Positions 31,761 through 43,828 of a DNA stretch of 64,000 nt are shown here, in pieces. Within the stretch, counting starts at the first letter, position 1. Every line of letters starts with the position of its first letter. The DNA comes from Diploptera punctata (Eukaryota; Arthropoda; Insecta; Blattodea; Blaberidae). The position numbers were made by a program, and so were the translations under genes. The notes beneath the pieces are model-generated. The model ran no database searches and was not told the DNA's origin. It saw only the letters and a program-made list of their open reading frames with translations. The stretch spans positions 2,126,001 to 2,190,000 of the forward strand of contig JASPKZ010010239.1 of the NCBI GenBank assembly GCA_030220185.1, read 5' to 3'.

Positions 31761-33832
31761 GTTATAAGTAGAGCTCGGACCTCATTGCCTTTTCATTGCC
31801 TTGTCGCTTTCAAACAGTTGACTACACAGGTCCTATCCCGTGTGCAGTGCCACAGTCATTGGCGTCTTTGCTGTGCTGCTACAAGTATAGTATGAGGTCA
31901 AATCATAATACCGATCACCACGATCTGATGAATGATTACAACATGCCCAAAACAAACACACACACAAGATGAATTCACTTGTACGTGAGCACGGTCATGA
32001 GTATTTTTTGTTATAATAAGGTAAAATATTTTGTAAATTGTGTAATGCACAGTTGAAGGGAGCGAGATGAATTTTTATCAAGAGCCATTGCAAATCTAAA
32101 ACACAGATTGGGAATGTAAAACATAAACTTGACGATGAAATGCAGTCATCTGCACAAGGAGTTTCAGATACTTGTAATCAGCTTGAGCTTTACAAGGATT
32201 TATGCGAAACGATGGTTTCCGCGAATATTCCTTTCAATAAAGTGCAAAATCCAGCTTATAATTGTTTTTGAGAAATATACGGGAAGAAGAATTTGTTGTG
32301 AAACAACGCAGGTATTATTTATCTCCTTGTTATGAAGACGTTCTGAAATACATTAGAAATACTGTGGCAGATCATAAAATATGGGTGTCAATAGATGAAA
32401 CCCAGAATGCGTCCGGAAGGTCTGTAGGAAATATGATAGTATAGATATTATCACCTGAAAAACCCGGGAATCAATTTTTGTTAACTACCGAGTTCTTAAA
32501 TAAAGTCAACCATTCTGAAATCGACAACCTATGGCCCTATGAAATAAAAAGAGAATGTTTTTCTATTTTTGACAGACGCAGCCCCTTATATGTTGAAAGT
32601 AGCTTCCAGAATTAAAGAACGATATCCGAAAATTATACTTCTAACTTGCTTGGCCCATTGACTTCACCGAGTAGCCGAAGGAATTAGGTTGCATTTCTCT
32701 GATGTGGACCATTGATCAAACGTGAAGAAAATATTTTTAAAGGCTCCTTCTAGGAAACAGAAATTTAAAGAAATTGCACCACAAATCGCTTTGCCACCTC
32801 AACCTGTTTTAACTCGGTGGGGGACTTGGTTGCAGACCACTGCATACTACTTACAGCATTATGAAGCGATCGTTAAAGTAGTTAATAAATTTGATACTGA
32901 AGAAACTTCGACGATACAAATTGTGAGATCTCTGATGTCAGGATAGCTGTATCAAACTTTGCAGGCAATCAACAACGTCTGCATAGATATACCGTTAATA
33001 ATAAAAAACTGGAATCTACACATATGGCATTGATTGATTACATAAAACTGGTAGAAAATTTATCGCGACATTTTGATGAAACAGGAGGTAGTTTTACATC
33101 TTAAATTGCAAAACAGAAATTGCAAACTGTATTGCTGAAAACCCCTGGATACTCAGCTTTTTGCAATATAAAGGATTTTCTAATGGACAGCAAAAAACGC
33201 ATGTACTGTCTCCATATTAGATACCTGTGATATACCCTACATTCGTTTTACACCAGTTACCTCATGTGAAGTAGAAATGAGTTTTTCTAAATATAAACTT
33301 TGATTGAACAGTTACCGAAGAAGTTTTTCTTTTGAAACTTTACAAAAATACATTATTATTCATTGTAACAGCTCTACAGAAGCGAAAACAAGTTTAACTA
33401 ACAGGGTTTCAAAAATATGATGTACAGTGCACATACTTGTTTTGTGTTACCTCTTTATTTAAAACTGTACGAAGAAAATAATTGTGCAGAAATAATGAAC
33501 TTATTTTTATAATACTGTATGCAGCATTGTATTTATAGATGCACAAAGAGAATTAATGTACAGAAATTATAAATTTGTTTAACTTTTAGTTGTACTGTAG
33601 CGTTTAATTAAAAAAGTTAAAAAATATTTTACGCTACAAAATACACTTGTAATCCACAATTGGCTACTTATTTCATTACCCGCCTGTAGGCTACCTCTTG
33701 TAAACAGTACAGCACAAATGCCATACTAGTCAGACTGGTGCTACTACACCCCCTACCACTCTCTGATCAAACAATAGTATGTATAGTAAGAGTGCACTTA
33801 ATCTAACTTCATGTCCGAGCCCTAGTTATAAG
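31761..33832 (+). mobile_element. hAT-superfamily DNA transposon, complete ends, dead
   Basis: Target duplication GTTATAAG at 31761-31768 and 33825-33832. The element is 31769-33824 (2,056 bp), with ends TAGAGCTCGGAC and, reversed, TAGGGCTCGGAC (11 of 12 match). An 8-bp duplication and short inverted ends are standard for hAT. It contains a transposase pseudogene, annotated separately. Small differences between the ends and many coding lesions indicate age. Confidence 0.93.
32020..33415 (+). pseudogene. hAT transposase pseudogene
   Basis: Plus-strand pieces: F-C-K-L-C-N-A-Q-L-K (start of a BED-type zinc finger, about 32030), D-L-C-E-T-M-V-S-A-N-I-P-F-N-K, then D-H-K-I-W-V-S-I-D-E-T, L-S-P-E-K-P-G, V-F-L-K-A-P-S-R-K-Q-K-F-K-E-I-A-P (32700-32790), L-T-R-W-G-T-W-L, and the C-terminal S-C-E-V-E-M-S-F-S-K-Y-K with N-S-Y-R-R-S-F-S-F (33260-33340). 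The last part corresponds to the hAT dimerisation region. Stops and shifts occur throughout. The order matches a common insect hAT lineage with a CGGBP1-like BED finger. It would have cut and joined its own ends in the nucleus. Confidence 0.9.
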
Positions 33833-34326
33833 TTTATCTAGACTTCTAGGCATAAATTCACATTTGAAATACCTCTTCAGTACTTACAGATGAGTCTATA
33901 TTTTTAAGCCAGTTAGTAGTACAACTCACCTCTTGTTTCCCCAAGAACATCAATGACGTCAAGATCCGTAAGTTTAGAGTGCGCGAGGTATACATTTGTG
34001 ACATATAAGAATATCTTCAACCCTGAAATAAAAGGCTACTGAGAAAAATTTGCAACTCTCTCACGACCAAGTTTGAATCGCTACGATATTAGTACAGTAT
34101 ATGTAATAGGGATTATACAATGAAAATAAACTAATTAATAGTACGACAGCTTTAGATACTCCTGTGATTGTTATTAGTGACACTCAGATGACAATACGAG
34201 AAACAATTAATTGTATTTACTTTAATTTTACTTCATCGGATTTTTTCTACTTTTCATATAACACGACAAATCATTGGCTAAGAGGACCATAAATGTACTG
34301 AAATAATAAAATCGTATTGTAGCTGA
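33833..34326. other. No recognised feature
   Basis: AT-rich, no ORF. Confidence 0.5.
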
Positions 34327-34392
34327 GAATTGAACCTGAGGTTCTTGAGAAGCCAGCGAGATACTCCTAGTCATTAAACCACAGAGGAGATC
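34327..34392 (-). tRNA. tRNA-like SINE head, solitary
   Basis: The minus strand has TCTGTGGTTTAATGACTAGG, then CAGGTTCAATTCT (B-box-like). No paired acceptor stem, so probably SINE-derived. Confidence 0.4.
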
Positions 34393-35105
34393 GGATGCAT
34401 CCAGAAATAATACGTAATTTATTTTGAAGAGACAGAGTAAAATATTATTTAAATATGCAAATAAAATAAAGAAAACGAAGTAGTAGACTGGTCGTTGTAA
34501 TAGAAGTGTCGCCATTTCCACTCCAGTTTTACGCATTACTTGCAGTTATCGGCCAATAAGTTTTAATTGGGGATGCGGGACATTAATTTTAATTTTAACT
34601 GCCCCTGCGAGGGGTAGTTTCTGAGGACCGAACACCCTTATCTGGCATTTGCTGAACATGGATAATTCTTGGTATTTTTGGGCATAGCGGGAATCAACTG
34701 ACAAGTTTGGAGCTCCATAAACTAGTATTAACCCCCACCCAGCGCAATCTGGTGGGTGCTCCAGTACTCAACAAGCATACGTTCTCCCCCTCCAACAGGT
34801 GAAATATGAGGGTGAGCTTTTAAAAACCACCACCACCCCAGTCGTTAGTATAGTGCCTGGGTCATCACGTCCTAGCCCCATTTAGCTGCAGCTTCCCCAT
34901 AACTTTGTATCTATGTACCGGTACACTCCCTGCCACAACTCCTCGCGCATTATATGCCGGTACAGTGTATCGTCTATTTGAAAGAAAAAAAGTTTAAAAA
35001 CATCATCCATGAGTCTAATAAGAGATAATTATTTATATTTTATTACATTGTTTGGAATGGGCACCTGAAGATAGGAAGAGAAAACCAAAATCGCTAGCAG
35101 AGTGT
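34393..35105. other. Unexplained stretch with a GC-rich block
   Basis: 34560-34960 is notably GC-richer than its surroundings (CCCCTGCGAGGGG, CCCCCACCCAGCGC) but has no ORF or repeat signature I can name. Confidence 0.4.
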
Positions 35106-35330
35106 ATCATATGTAACATATGTTTGTTCTGTTTAATATGACTATTATTGTATTTTTTTTGTATTCATATGTAACATATGTTTGTACTGTTTAATATGAC
35201 TATTATTGTAATTTTTTTTGTATTCATATGTAATATATGATTCTCCTGTGAGTGGAAGAGAAGGCCACATGGCCTTTAACTCCATCAGGCTAAATAAATC
35301 TATTCCAAATCTATTCTATTCTATTCTATA
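35106..35330 (+). mobile_element. Jockey/CR1-like LINE 3' UTR with tandem 60-bp repeat and (ATTCT)n tail
   Basis: Two 60-bp units (35106-35165, 35166-35226) share CATATGTAACATATGTTTGT. Then GTGGAAGAGAAGGCCACATG and CCATCAGGCTAAATAAAT lead to (TATTC)n. This is the same terminal motif as 30045-30130. 5'-truncated; no coding sequence. Confidence 0.65.
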
Positions 35331-35708
35331 AATAATCAGGAGAAATATGAACTAAATTGATACTTCCAGAAGAAGGTAAGAATACAGAAATGTTTGGAGG
35401 AATCAAATTGCTTTTGGTTGAAGAACAAATACTGCACTGTGATAATTAAAAAAGAAGAAGGGATTATTATCTTCAGCTCTGCCAAGAAGATATTTTAGAA
35501 CAAGGATTTTAATAATATTACTCAAATTCTTATTAATTAATGAACACCGTAAGACAAGCCTATTTGCGGATTCAGAGATCATAAATTAATTCTGTGACTG
35601 GTGGAATAGTATGATACTCATGTGAAAATGGTCATTATTTTAGTAGAATATATATATTTTATGTATTCTTCTTCAATAGAATTGGAATGTAATGACAATG
35701 CAAGTATT
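35331..35708. other. No recognised feature
   Basis: AT-rich spacer, no ORF. Confidence 0.5.
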
Positions 35709-35796
35709 ACACTGAGCAACAAAAAATAAACATTTTTTTTGTCTCAGAAGGAAAAATATGTGCTTCTGATAGTGTTTTTACACGCTTTATATTAGC

Positions 35797-35802
35797 TTGA
35801 CC

Positions 35803-35847
<45 letters not shown>

Positions 35848-35849
35848 GT
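35797..35849. repeat. (TATC)n microsatellite
   Basis: Uninterrupted tetranucleotide run leading straight into the 165-bp tandem repeat. Confidence 0.95.
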
Positions 35850-36325
35850 AACGGAATCTTTCAACGCGATTTTCACCCACTTAAAATCATCGGATCGACT
35901 AGAAACTTTGTATGCTTGTAGAGGACCCGTGACAATACAATAATTTCATATTTATTTTCTAAAATCCTGGCCATAATCATCAGAAAATAAAAAAAAGTGT
36001 TTTTGTATCAATGTAACGAAATTTTTCAATGCGATTTTCACCCACTTAGAAACATTGAATTGACTTGAAACGTTGTATACTTGTAGAGGACCCGTTACAA
36101 TACAATAATTTCATATTTATTTTCTAAAATCCTGGCCATAATCATCAGAAAATCAAAAAAAGTGTTTTTGTATCCATGTAACGGAATCTTTCAACGCGAT
36201 TTTCACCCACTTAGAAACATTGGATCGACTTGAAACGTGTAGAGGACCCGTGACAATACAATAATTTCATATTTTGTTTCTAAAATCTTGGCCAGAATCA
36301 TCCGAAAATTAAAAAAAATGAAAAC
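35848..36325. repeat. Tandem minisatellite, about 3 x 165 bp
   Basis: Units start at 35848, 36013 and 36178 with GTAACGGAATCTTTCAACGC or close variants, and share GAGGACCCGTGACAATACAA. Unit 3 has an internal deletion (AAACGTGTAGAGG) and is slightly short. Confidence 0.93.
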
Positions 36326-36366
36326 TGGTACGATAGGTTGCTGACTTGTCGAGTTTTTGGTCAATC

Positions 36367-36456
36367 GTTGTAAGAGCTCAATTGGTAGAGCAGTGAACTC
36401 TTGTGTATATAATTTCAGTAATCCATATGTCGCTGGTTCAAATCCGGCTAGGAAGG
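36367..36456 (+). tRNA. tRNA-Tyr pseudogene, probably intron-containing
   Basis: The D arm GAGCTCAATTGGTAGAGC, the 3' anticodon strand AATCCATATG and the T arm GTCGCTGGTTCAAATCCGGC match the layout of eukaryotic tRNA-Tyr, which has an intron after the anticodon. The extra CTTGTGTATATAATTTCAGT sits where the intron is expected. The GTA anticodon is not readable next to GAACT, and the acceptor (GTTGTAA against TAGGAAG) does not pair, so it is a pseudogene. Confidence 0.6.
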
Positions 36457-36561
36457 TTTTTTTATAGAAGAGTATAACTTTTAGCTCATACTACAATAGT
36501 ATCGAATTTAAAGATATTTACATTTTTATCTTATTCTGTAAAATATAAAAACTAAAAAATA

Positions 36562-37031
36562 AAAATAAATAATAGTTTGAAAAACTAAAAGAACCCACTT
36601 TATTAGGAAACTAAAAAATGAAAAATAATTTTAATTTCCAATACGCTTGGGATAAATTAAAGTGGTCAACAAAAAAATCATCTCCAACACATATAGAATA
36701 AAATTAGAATTATCAACAAAAAGAAAATAATTTTACCATCAAAAGCGTGGGGTGATTTTTATGATTTTTACATTTTCTTCTTAGAGAGCTTACTTTTACC
36801 AATATATGTTTATTATGAAATATATTAATTGATATAGAGCACCCCACGCTTTTGATGGTAAAATTATTTTCTTTTTGTTGATAATTCTAATTTTATTCTA
36901 TATGTGTTGGAGATGATTTTTTTTGACCACTTTAATTTATCCCAAGCGTATTGGAAATTAAAATTATTTTTCATTTTTTAGTTTTCTAATAAAGCGTGTT
37001 CTTTTAGTTTTTTAAAACTATTATTTATTTT
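36562..37031. repeat. Large foldback (about 192-bp arms)
   Basis: 36562-36754 and 36840-37031 are near-identical inverted copies around an 85-nt spacer. Few mismatches are seen (ACCCACTTTATTAGG against CTAATAAAGCGTGTT is the clearest). The right arm ends where L2 resumes. ACACGCTTTATATTAG at the insert's left edge echoes CTAATAAAGCGTGT (36986-36999). Confidence 0.88.
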
Positions 37032-37517
37032 CTCCTGAATTCAAGTATGATATCGGTTTTTCACCATCACGCAAGGTTTCCGAGAGACAGGAATTTATAA
37101 TTTCAAACACTTTAATGTTTTCTACATTCGTAACTAGAGAATATTCGAACATTCGGGTTCAACTAGAAAGTAAGAAATGATGATTTTCTGCTATATTCCT
37201 CCTATGGAGCATCCATCTTGATTGCCCAACAGTAATTAATATTATAATCGGCCAGCATATTAGGATTCCATTTTTCCTTGATATCACTTTTCCATAGTTA
37301 GAATCTCCTGATGAAAGTGTTCCCCTTGCCCATCGCTCAATGGACAAATGGACGAAAAAACGTTTATTAAAAAATAATTACTTAAATCCATTAATTGAAA
37401 TTGATAAAAAACTGTGGGTGATGGAAAATTTCTGAATACATATTAGAAAACACGACAACAAACTGCATTAAGTACAACTATTGGTACTCATGAGACAAAA
37501 GTCATGTTGACCAGTGT

Positions 37518-38285
37518 TATTATTAATCTATCATGGTGGCAAATTGTCAGACTTCGCTTATATTTTTAAGAACATAAGATGTTGATCAATTTTTTAATTA
37601 ATATGATATTACCTTTTTTAGCTTATGTGCTATATCTTTCCGCAAAAGCGAATTAAATATTACCTACTAATAGACACATGAAGGCAGGAGGAAAAATACA
37701 AAACCACGATACCAGGGGGAGTATAAAGATAATAAAACAGAAGATACAAATATTTGAAAGAAAAAAAAATAAAACCCTAATTTGAAAGAAAATTTTCATA
37801 TTCTATCAAATTCATAATTATAAAGTAATTAATTGACCATCAAAAACATATAGCCAGCCGCTGAGTCTCCAGCTCTGACATTTTCACGACAGTGTTGCCG
37901 ATATGGATATTCAGTGGGAGGAGCCGCTTTATGTACCACGCGGAACATCAAATCATTGCGGTTAGCAGAAATACAGCTGAAAACATCGCAGCAATTTCAA
38001 ACCTTACTAGCGGCGTCAAGATCTGTGATTGGTTGTGCCAGACGTCCACTCGCAATTCAACTATTTCCTTATTGGCAGTAGAGGGGAGATTCTCCCTTTA
38101 CCCTTCGTACAACCTAAACGTCCGGGCCTGAGTCCCATAGGCTGGACTGTAGTTCATGTGTCTTTTACTGTATTGAAAAATGTATTCCACTGTAGGCCTA
38201 CACCTATACTTGCAGACTGAATATAATTATTTTACTGTGGGTTAAACAAGTTAATTTATCTAGATATGCTTTATATTGTTTTTTT
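37518..38285. other. No recognised feature; GC-richer block at 37860-38200
   Basis: The first 340 bp are AT-rich. 37860-38200 is GC-richer, with a 79-codon open frame (37892-38131) and CCAAT-type words (GATTGGTTG), but no recognisable protein motif. A CpG-rich host segment or an old repeat are both possible. Confidence 0.35.
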
Positions 38286-38289
38286 GCAC

Positions 38290-38650
38290 ACTGGCTCTTC
38301 CTATTCTTTTTATGGTAGCGAAGTATGGAGTTGAAACAGAAAGATATACAAAACTTAGATCTGCTGAAATGAGATACCTTCGGAGGACTGCAGGATGCAT
38401 ACTATTAGATCACAAAAAAATGAAGACATCTTAGAATAATTACACTTTAGAAAACAAAATTTCTAATTATAAGTCTTAGATGGATGCGACGTGTTCATCG
38501 AATGGAAGATCACAGGATACCCAAACAAATGTTAAGATATCAACCTGCAGGAAGAAGAAGACCAGGGCGTCCAGACAAAAGACTTCTGGATGGTGTTTCT
38601 CTTGAGGCCGAAACAGGTCAACAAATGGCCTAAATTCGTGAATGTACTAT
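38290..38650 (+). pseudogene. LINE C-terminal remnant (family J) copy 1
   Basis: Plus-strand frames give K-Y-G-V-E-T-E (eroded YG.ETW), S-A-E-M-R-Y-L-R-R-T-A-G-C and D-H-K-K, followed by CAACCTGCAGGAAGAAGAAG. Its 3' end matches 59870-59980 on the minus strand (GGCCGAAACAGGTCAACAAA). A (GAT)n run follows. Confidence 0.72.
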
Positions 38651-38675
38651 GATGATGATGATGATGATGGTGATA

Positions 38676-38891
38676 TATCCATCCATCCATAGTAATTCTG
38701 CCCAAAGGCAGGTCCTTCACTGCAATCATAGCATTTTCATGCTATGCTTGCAGCTTTACTAGGGAATTGTGTAGGTGTGGTAGCTTCCCGTTGCTTTCCA
38801 CACCTGTGAAGGATGATGATGATGATAATGGTAATGATAAGGATCATGATCATGATGATGGCCATATGATTTCGGGGACCGTTTGGGCAAG
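38676..38891 (-). mobile_element. SINE family B copy 5, headless
   Basis: Has the 3' end (AGTAATTCTGCCC on the plus strand) through ATTTCGGGGACCGTTTGGGC, but lacks the tRNA-derived head and promoter boxes. Confidence 0.85.
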
Positions 38892-38949
38892 ATGATATAT
38901 AGGCCTAGGCCTGAATAAATATTAGGATTTTCTGGCTACTGATGTAAAA

Positions 38950-39290
38950 CCTAAATTCCATGGCGCGACATACCTAGAAGTCAGTGTTCTTCTAACAGCT
39001 ACCGCCCTTATATCCAAGTGTTAAATTTATAGGCGTGGGCGATCATCCAGTCATTACAGGAGTGACATGTGGTCAGCATATCAGATCCACTCGCCGTTAT
39101 AGCTGGTTTCCTCAACTTGGAGCTGATATTTATTGTAGTTCCCCAAATTATTTAAATTCTGAAGGGGCACCCATAATCGTCGAAATTTAGTGAGATAATA
39201 TCTAACCAATGGGGACTCGAACCAGCGCATCTATCTTAGCGCTGTGGTAAGGAATGATACCTTAGACCGCTAGGCTACGGCGCGAGAGAG
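38950..39290 (-). mobile_element. SINE family C copy 3
   Basis: Reverse complement of the family C layout. It starts at TTCCATGGCGCGACA and ends with the head GCTAGGCTACGGCGCGAG. The B box is intact on the minus strand (GGTTCGAGTCC, plus GGACTCGAACC). Confidence 0.8.
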
Positions 39291-39663
39291 ATATACTGGT
39301 CTAAATAGTTCAGATGGATTTGTTTTTTTAATAAAAAACTACGACTAAGCTTTCATTAAGTAAAATTTATTTTTGCGTCTTTATTTACCTATTCTACGTG
39401 AAATATTACATTTTCAACGCTGTTGTTGAAAAATACTATCTCATGCATAAAGTCTTATGAATAAAATTAATTTAAAAATGTTCGAATTCATAACTAATTC
39501 CAGAATAAATAGTGAAGAAAAGCTTTAGTTTGTAAAAAGAAGCAAACTCGACAATATCATTTGTTTTATAAATTTTTAATTGAAACTTCCTTCGGTTTCC
39601 ATATATTGCAAATGTGTTTTGCTAGAATCCCCCATTTGATAAGCAACATTTATTCTGTTGCTT
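39291..39663. other. No recognised feature
   Basis: AT-rich spacer. Confidence 0.5.
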
Positions 39664-40320
39664 ACTTACTTACTCACTGGCACTATCGAACCCGTAGGTT
39701 CATGGCCGCGCGGACATAAGCTCTCCATATATCCCTATCCTGAGCTAATGCTTTCCAATCATTCCCTGTATAATCTACTTCCCTCAAATCATAGTTAATG
39801 TTATTCTCCCACCTCATTCTTGGTCTACCAACTGGGCGTTTTCCTTCTGGCTTTCCTACAAGAAGCCTCCATGGAAGTCTTTCATTCCCCATACGTGCAA
39901 CATGTCCTGCCCATCGCAGTCTACGAGATTTAACTGTTCTTATTATATCTGGCTTCCTATAAAGACCATGTAGTTCATTGTTATGTAGTCTTCTCCATTC
40001 ACCTGTATGTTCATCTCTCTTTGGTCCAAAAATTTTCCTAAGTACTTTATTCTCGAATACTCGTAATCTCCTTTCCTTTCCTTAAAGTAAGAGTCCATGT
40101 TTCGCACCCATATAATATAACTGGTAGAATAATAGTTTTATATATTTTCAGTTTAACGTTTTTTGAAAGGAGTTGGGACATCAAGAGTGTCTGCAATGCA
40201 TAATAGCACGCATTTCCAGAATTGAGCATATGTTTAATTTCTTTGTGCATCTCATTCCTGTTTGTGATTATTGTTCCTAGGTATTTGAATTCAGCCACTT
40301 CCTCAAAATTTGCTATGTAG
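39664..40320 (-). pseudogene. RTE-like LINE 3' fragment (about 655 bp)
   Basis: Two minus-strand frames cover F-K-Y-L-G-T-I-I-T-N-R-N-E-M-H and Y-G-C-E-T-W-T-L-T-L-R-K (40047-40331), then M-G-N-E-R-L-P-W-R-L-L-V-G to the end (39683-39892). A short shift lies between them. The sense tail is GTGAGTAAGTAAGTAAG. The sequence is close to the 42014 copy, so it is a relatively young insertion. Confidence 0.9.
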
Positions 40321-40650
40321 TAATTATTCATTTCATATTGTTGCTACATGTTAAGTTATGCATATTGTTTAGGTTGGTTTTTGAAGAGTGATTGCAAAGT
40401 GATTTTGATAATATCTGCAGGGAGTTGAGAAGACTTGCGTGGTAAAAAGCAGTATGCCTACACCTGACATGCGGACCCTAAACCTGCCTATGTTGTGTAA
40501 GCATAACATAAAACTTACCCCCCAATCAATATACCCCAATCTTGCTTATCACTGTTTTAAACTGTTCTACTTTTTCAAACAAAAAATTCATTCTAATAAA
40601 TACCTGGCAAATGTGAGAAGGTTTATATAGAATTGCGTTATTATTACCAA
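40321..40650. other. No recognised feature
   Basis: No ORF or repeat signature recognised. Confidence 0.5.
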
Positions 40651-40651
40651 A

Positions 40652-40980
40652 TAGTTCATGGCGCAAGCGGTTAGACCCTCATCTCTTACCGCTGGGGTCC
40701 CGGGGATCGAGTGGTTCGTCACTCCATGTGGGTTTCGTGGTGGACGGAGCTTGGGCAGATATTTCTCGGGGTTTATCCGTTTTCCCTTACCACAATTTCA
40801 TTCCACCATTTATCCATATTCATCTCATCCATTTCGTTTCTTTTCGTTCATCTGCCCCTTTGATGGTTCATCAGGCGATGTCGGCCGGCACTCTTATAAT
40901 TTGCAGACCTCTATATAGGCCTAAGAGGATTCATCTCATCCCTGAGTTGGACACGTGTTGAGGATATTATTATTATTTTG
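40652..40980 (+). mobile_element. SINE family E (tRNA-Leu/Ser-like head), single copy
   Basis: Head ATGGCGCAAGCGGTTAGACC (A-box-like) and GGGGATCGAGTGG (B-box position, degenerate). The body ends GACACGTGTTGAGG and a short (ATT)n tail. The frames across it (40658-40961) are shadows. No second copy here, so the SINE call rests on the head and tail. Confidence 0.5.
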
Positions 40981-41435
40981 TTCAGTTTTACACGTAGCGT
41001 ATAGCAGTTTATTATTTAAACAGCATTTGAATTGACAAACTATATTAATTCTGGATAAAATCTAACATTCAAATTAAAATTAATATAAAGCAATATTTTT
41101 TTTCGTATCAACAACGGATTAATTATATAATACTTTATCGTGATTAATATTGCCTATATTTTTGTACCCTAAAATCTATTGACCCCCATCCGGCGTTGAA
41201 TCTAGGGATCTTGGGACTAGAAGGCGAGTAAAGTACCTGCTATTTTCATTTCATTATATGTTATAACTGTTAGATTATTAAAACTAATTTGATTGAATAT
41301 CGCGGGCCAGTAGCTTTTAATATAGATAAATTCCATGGTAATTGATTTAAAAATTGCAACAAAACAATATAAAATTATACTTTTTTTTAGCTCTCAGTTA
41401 ATAGGACAGTGATTTTGCTTTTTAAAACACACATG

Positions 41436-41437
<2 letters not shown>
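40981..41437. other. No recognised feature
   Basis: AT-rich. 41180-41230 has a weak tRNA-like word (minus TAGATTCAACGCC) too poor to call. Confidence 0.4.

Positions 41438-41475
<38 letters not shown>
41438..41475. repeat. (TA)n microsatellite
   Basis: Uninterrupted TA run next to the family D SINE. Confidence 0.95.
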
Positions 41476-41478
<3 letters not shown>

Positions 41479-41700
41479 TATGATAAGAAAAATAAATGCC
41501 TGGACGGGATTCGAACCCGGATCTCTGAGTCTGTACCTCAGCATGATATCCATTACACTACCAGGCGAATCCAATTCAAACACTTATTTCTCTTATATAT
41601 GTATTATATTCTCCATTATTACTAGATGTCGCGAGAACTCGGTCTTCACTGCCATCTAGTAGCTGACTATAACAAGTAAGCAAATTAAAGAGTATATTTA
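41476..41700 (-). mobile_element. SINE family D copy 2, with near-intact tRNA-like head
   Basis: The head 41498-41566 (minus) folds as a cloverleaf: GCCTGG/CCAGGC acceptor, CTGAG/CTCAG anticodon stem around a 7-nt loop GTACAGA (anticodon position ACA), CGGG/CCCG T stem with GGTTCGAATCC. The A region AGTGTAATGGATATC resembles tRNA-Arg. The tail CTCCATTATTACTAGATG to AACAAGTAAGCAAATTAAAG matches 1395-1485. The acceptor lacks a seventh pair and the anticodon is odd, so SINE is preferred over tRNA gene. Confidence 0.65.
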
Positions 41701-42606
<906 letters not shown>

Positions 42607-43536
42607 AAATATTTTATTTTTATGTTCTAATAAACTTTTCACTAATTATAAGCCTACAAAATAAGGGTAACTGAGTAACAAGTTACAGTTATCGCTTCTA
42701 CGTGGTGTAAGTTTAAATTTAAAAAAATAGCAATTATTTGTTACCTGTAATTTTGTGTATATTCTGAAATATTTTGGGTCCATATACCACATTTGGAAGA
42801 AACTTTAATTTTCATGTTTTATGTCACATTTTATGTGACGTTCACCTACAACAGTTAGATAATTAATTTAATATATTAGAAAAATAACTCCAAAAACACA
42901 GTAATATTATTAGCAATTAATTTATTAGATCGAATGTACGGTATTATTAATTTTATTATTTTTTTATGTTTAAGGACAGAGGTAAAATAGATATAAAATG
43001 TATAATATTAAGATTCCTCAGTATTATGTAAAAACTAACACTGAAAAATTGGAGTGGAACAGGTGTTTTGAATTAAAAAAAATAAGAAACACCAAAATAA
43101 TTTTTGATAACATTTTATGGAGTAGTCTTAATATACAGACTTATAAATACAACTATTGAACCTAACTAGAACAAGAAAACACATTATTACGTTGGGATTA
43201 TCGAGAGACACAGAGACAACCTGCACAACCAATGCATTTTAGGAGATATTCATACAGTGCCCTCCTGTATATGCCTGTTGGAAGACGTGTCCAATGACAT
43301 TTAAAAATGAGATAGACTCTCGACATAGACGTCTAGCCCACTCCTCAATTTTGAACACGTATACGAAAGGAAAAACGCTCATAAAATGTTTGAAAAATCA
43401 TTTTAAATAATTTTGGCTAATATGTACGTTTTAGTAAGTTCTGAAGGAAAGTAATAATTGAGATTTTACCAATCAGAAGATTTTGAAAGTTTTTTTTAAA
43501 TCTTCAACGATCCACTTACTAAAAATTGCCACGACC
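42607..43536. other. No recognised feature
   Basis: AT-rich, no ORF with motifs. Confidence 0.5.
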
Positions 43537-43791
43537 ATTTAACTCATGGCCTAAATGGGACTCAATGACCAATCACATTTCAATGGATTTTGATTTACAA
43601 CCAATCACAGTAATTTTTCACCTCGATTTTATCAATTTAATTTTACCACTTTATAATCAAGCTCCTCCTTTTTAACATTCTGAATAGGTCATAGCAATAT
43701 TTTGCAGTGACTGACACTCTAAGTAATAAGTTGAATTTAACAATTTATATATTAAGATGTGACAATTCTAGAATGCATGTGGCTACCAGAT

Positions 43792-43828
<37 letters not shown>

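Larger units (their letters stand above)
35709..37517 (-). mobile_element. Family L element copy 2, split by a 1.25-kb insert
   Basis: The right end (ACACTGAGCAAC) and about 72 bp lie at 35709-35780. The rest resumes at about 37028 (TTCTCCTGAATTCAAG) and ends GACCAGTGT at 37517. Joined on paper the length is about 561 bp, equal to L3 (564 bp). The minus strand again carries orphan-ORF C-terminal sequence, opposite the 37159-37347 frame. Everything in 35780-37027 is absent from L1 and L3. Confidence 0.72.

Noticed and set aside
31704..31895. 63-codon ORF at the hAT left end as a gene
   Set aside because: It crosses the target duplication and inverted end of the transposon and has no motif.
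35797..36325. CRISPR-like array from regularly spaced repeats
   Set aside because: The units are head-to-tail 165-bp tandem repeats without distinct spacers, in a eukaryotic context.
41498..41566. Functional tRNA gene (cloverleaf with ACA anticodon)
   Set aside because: Only six acceptor pairs, an unusual anticodon, and a repeat tail shared with 1395-1485; a SINE head is more likely.
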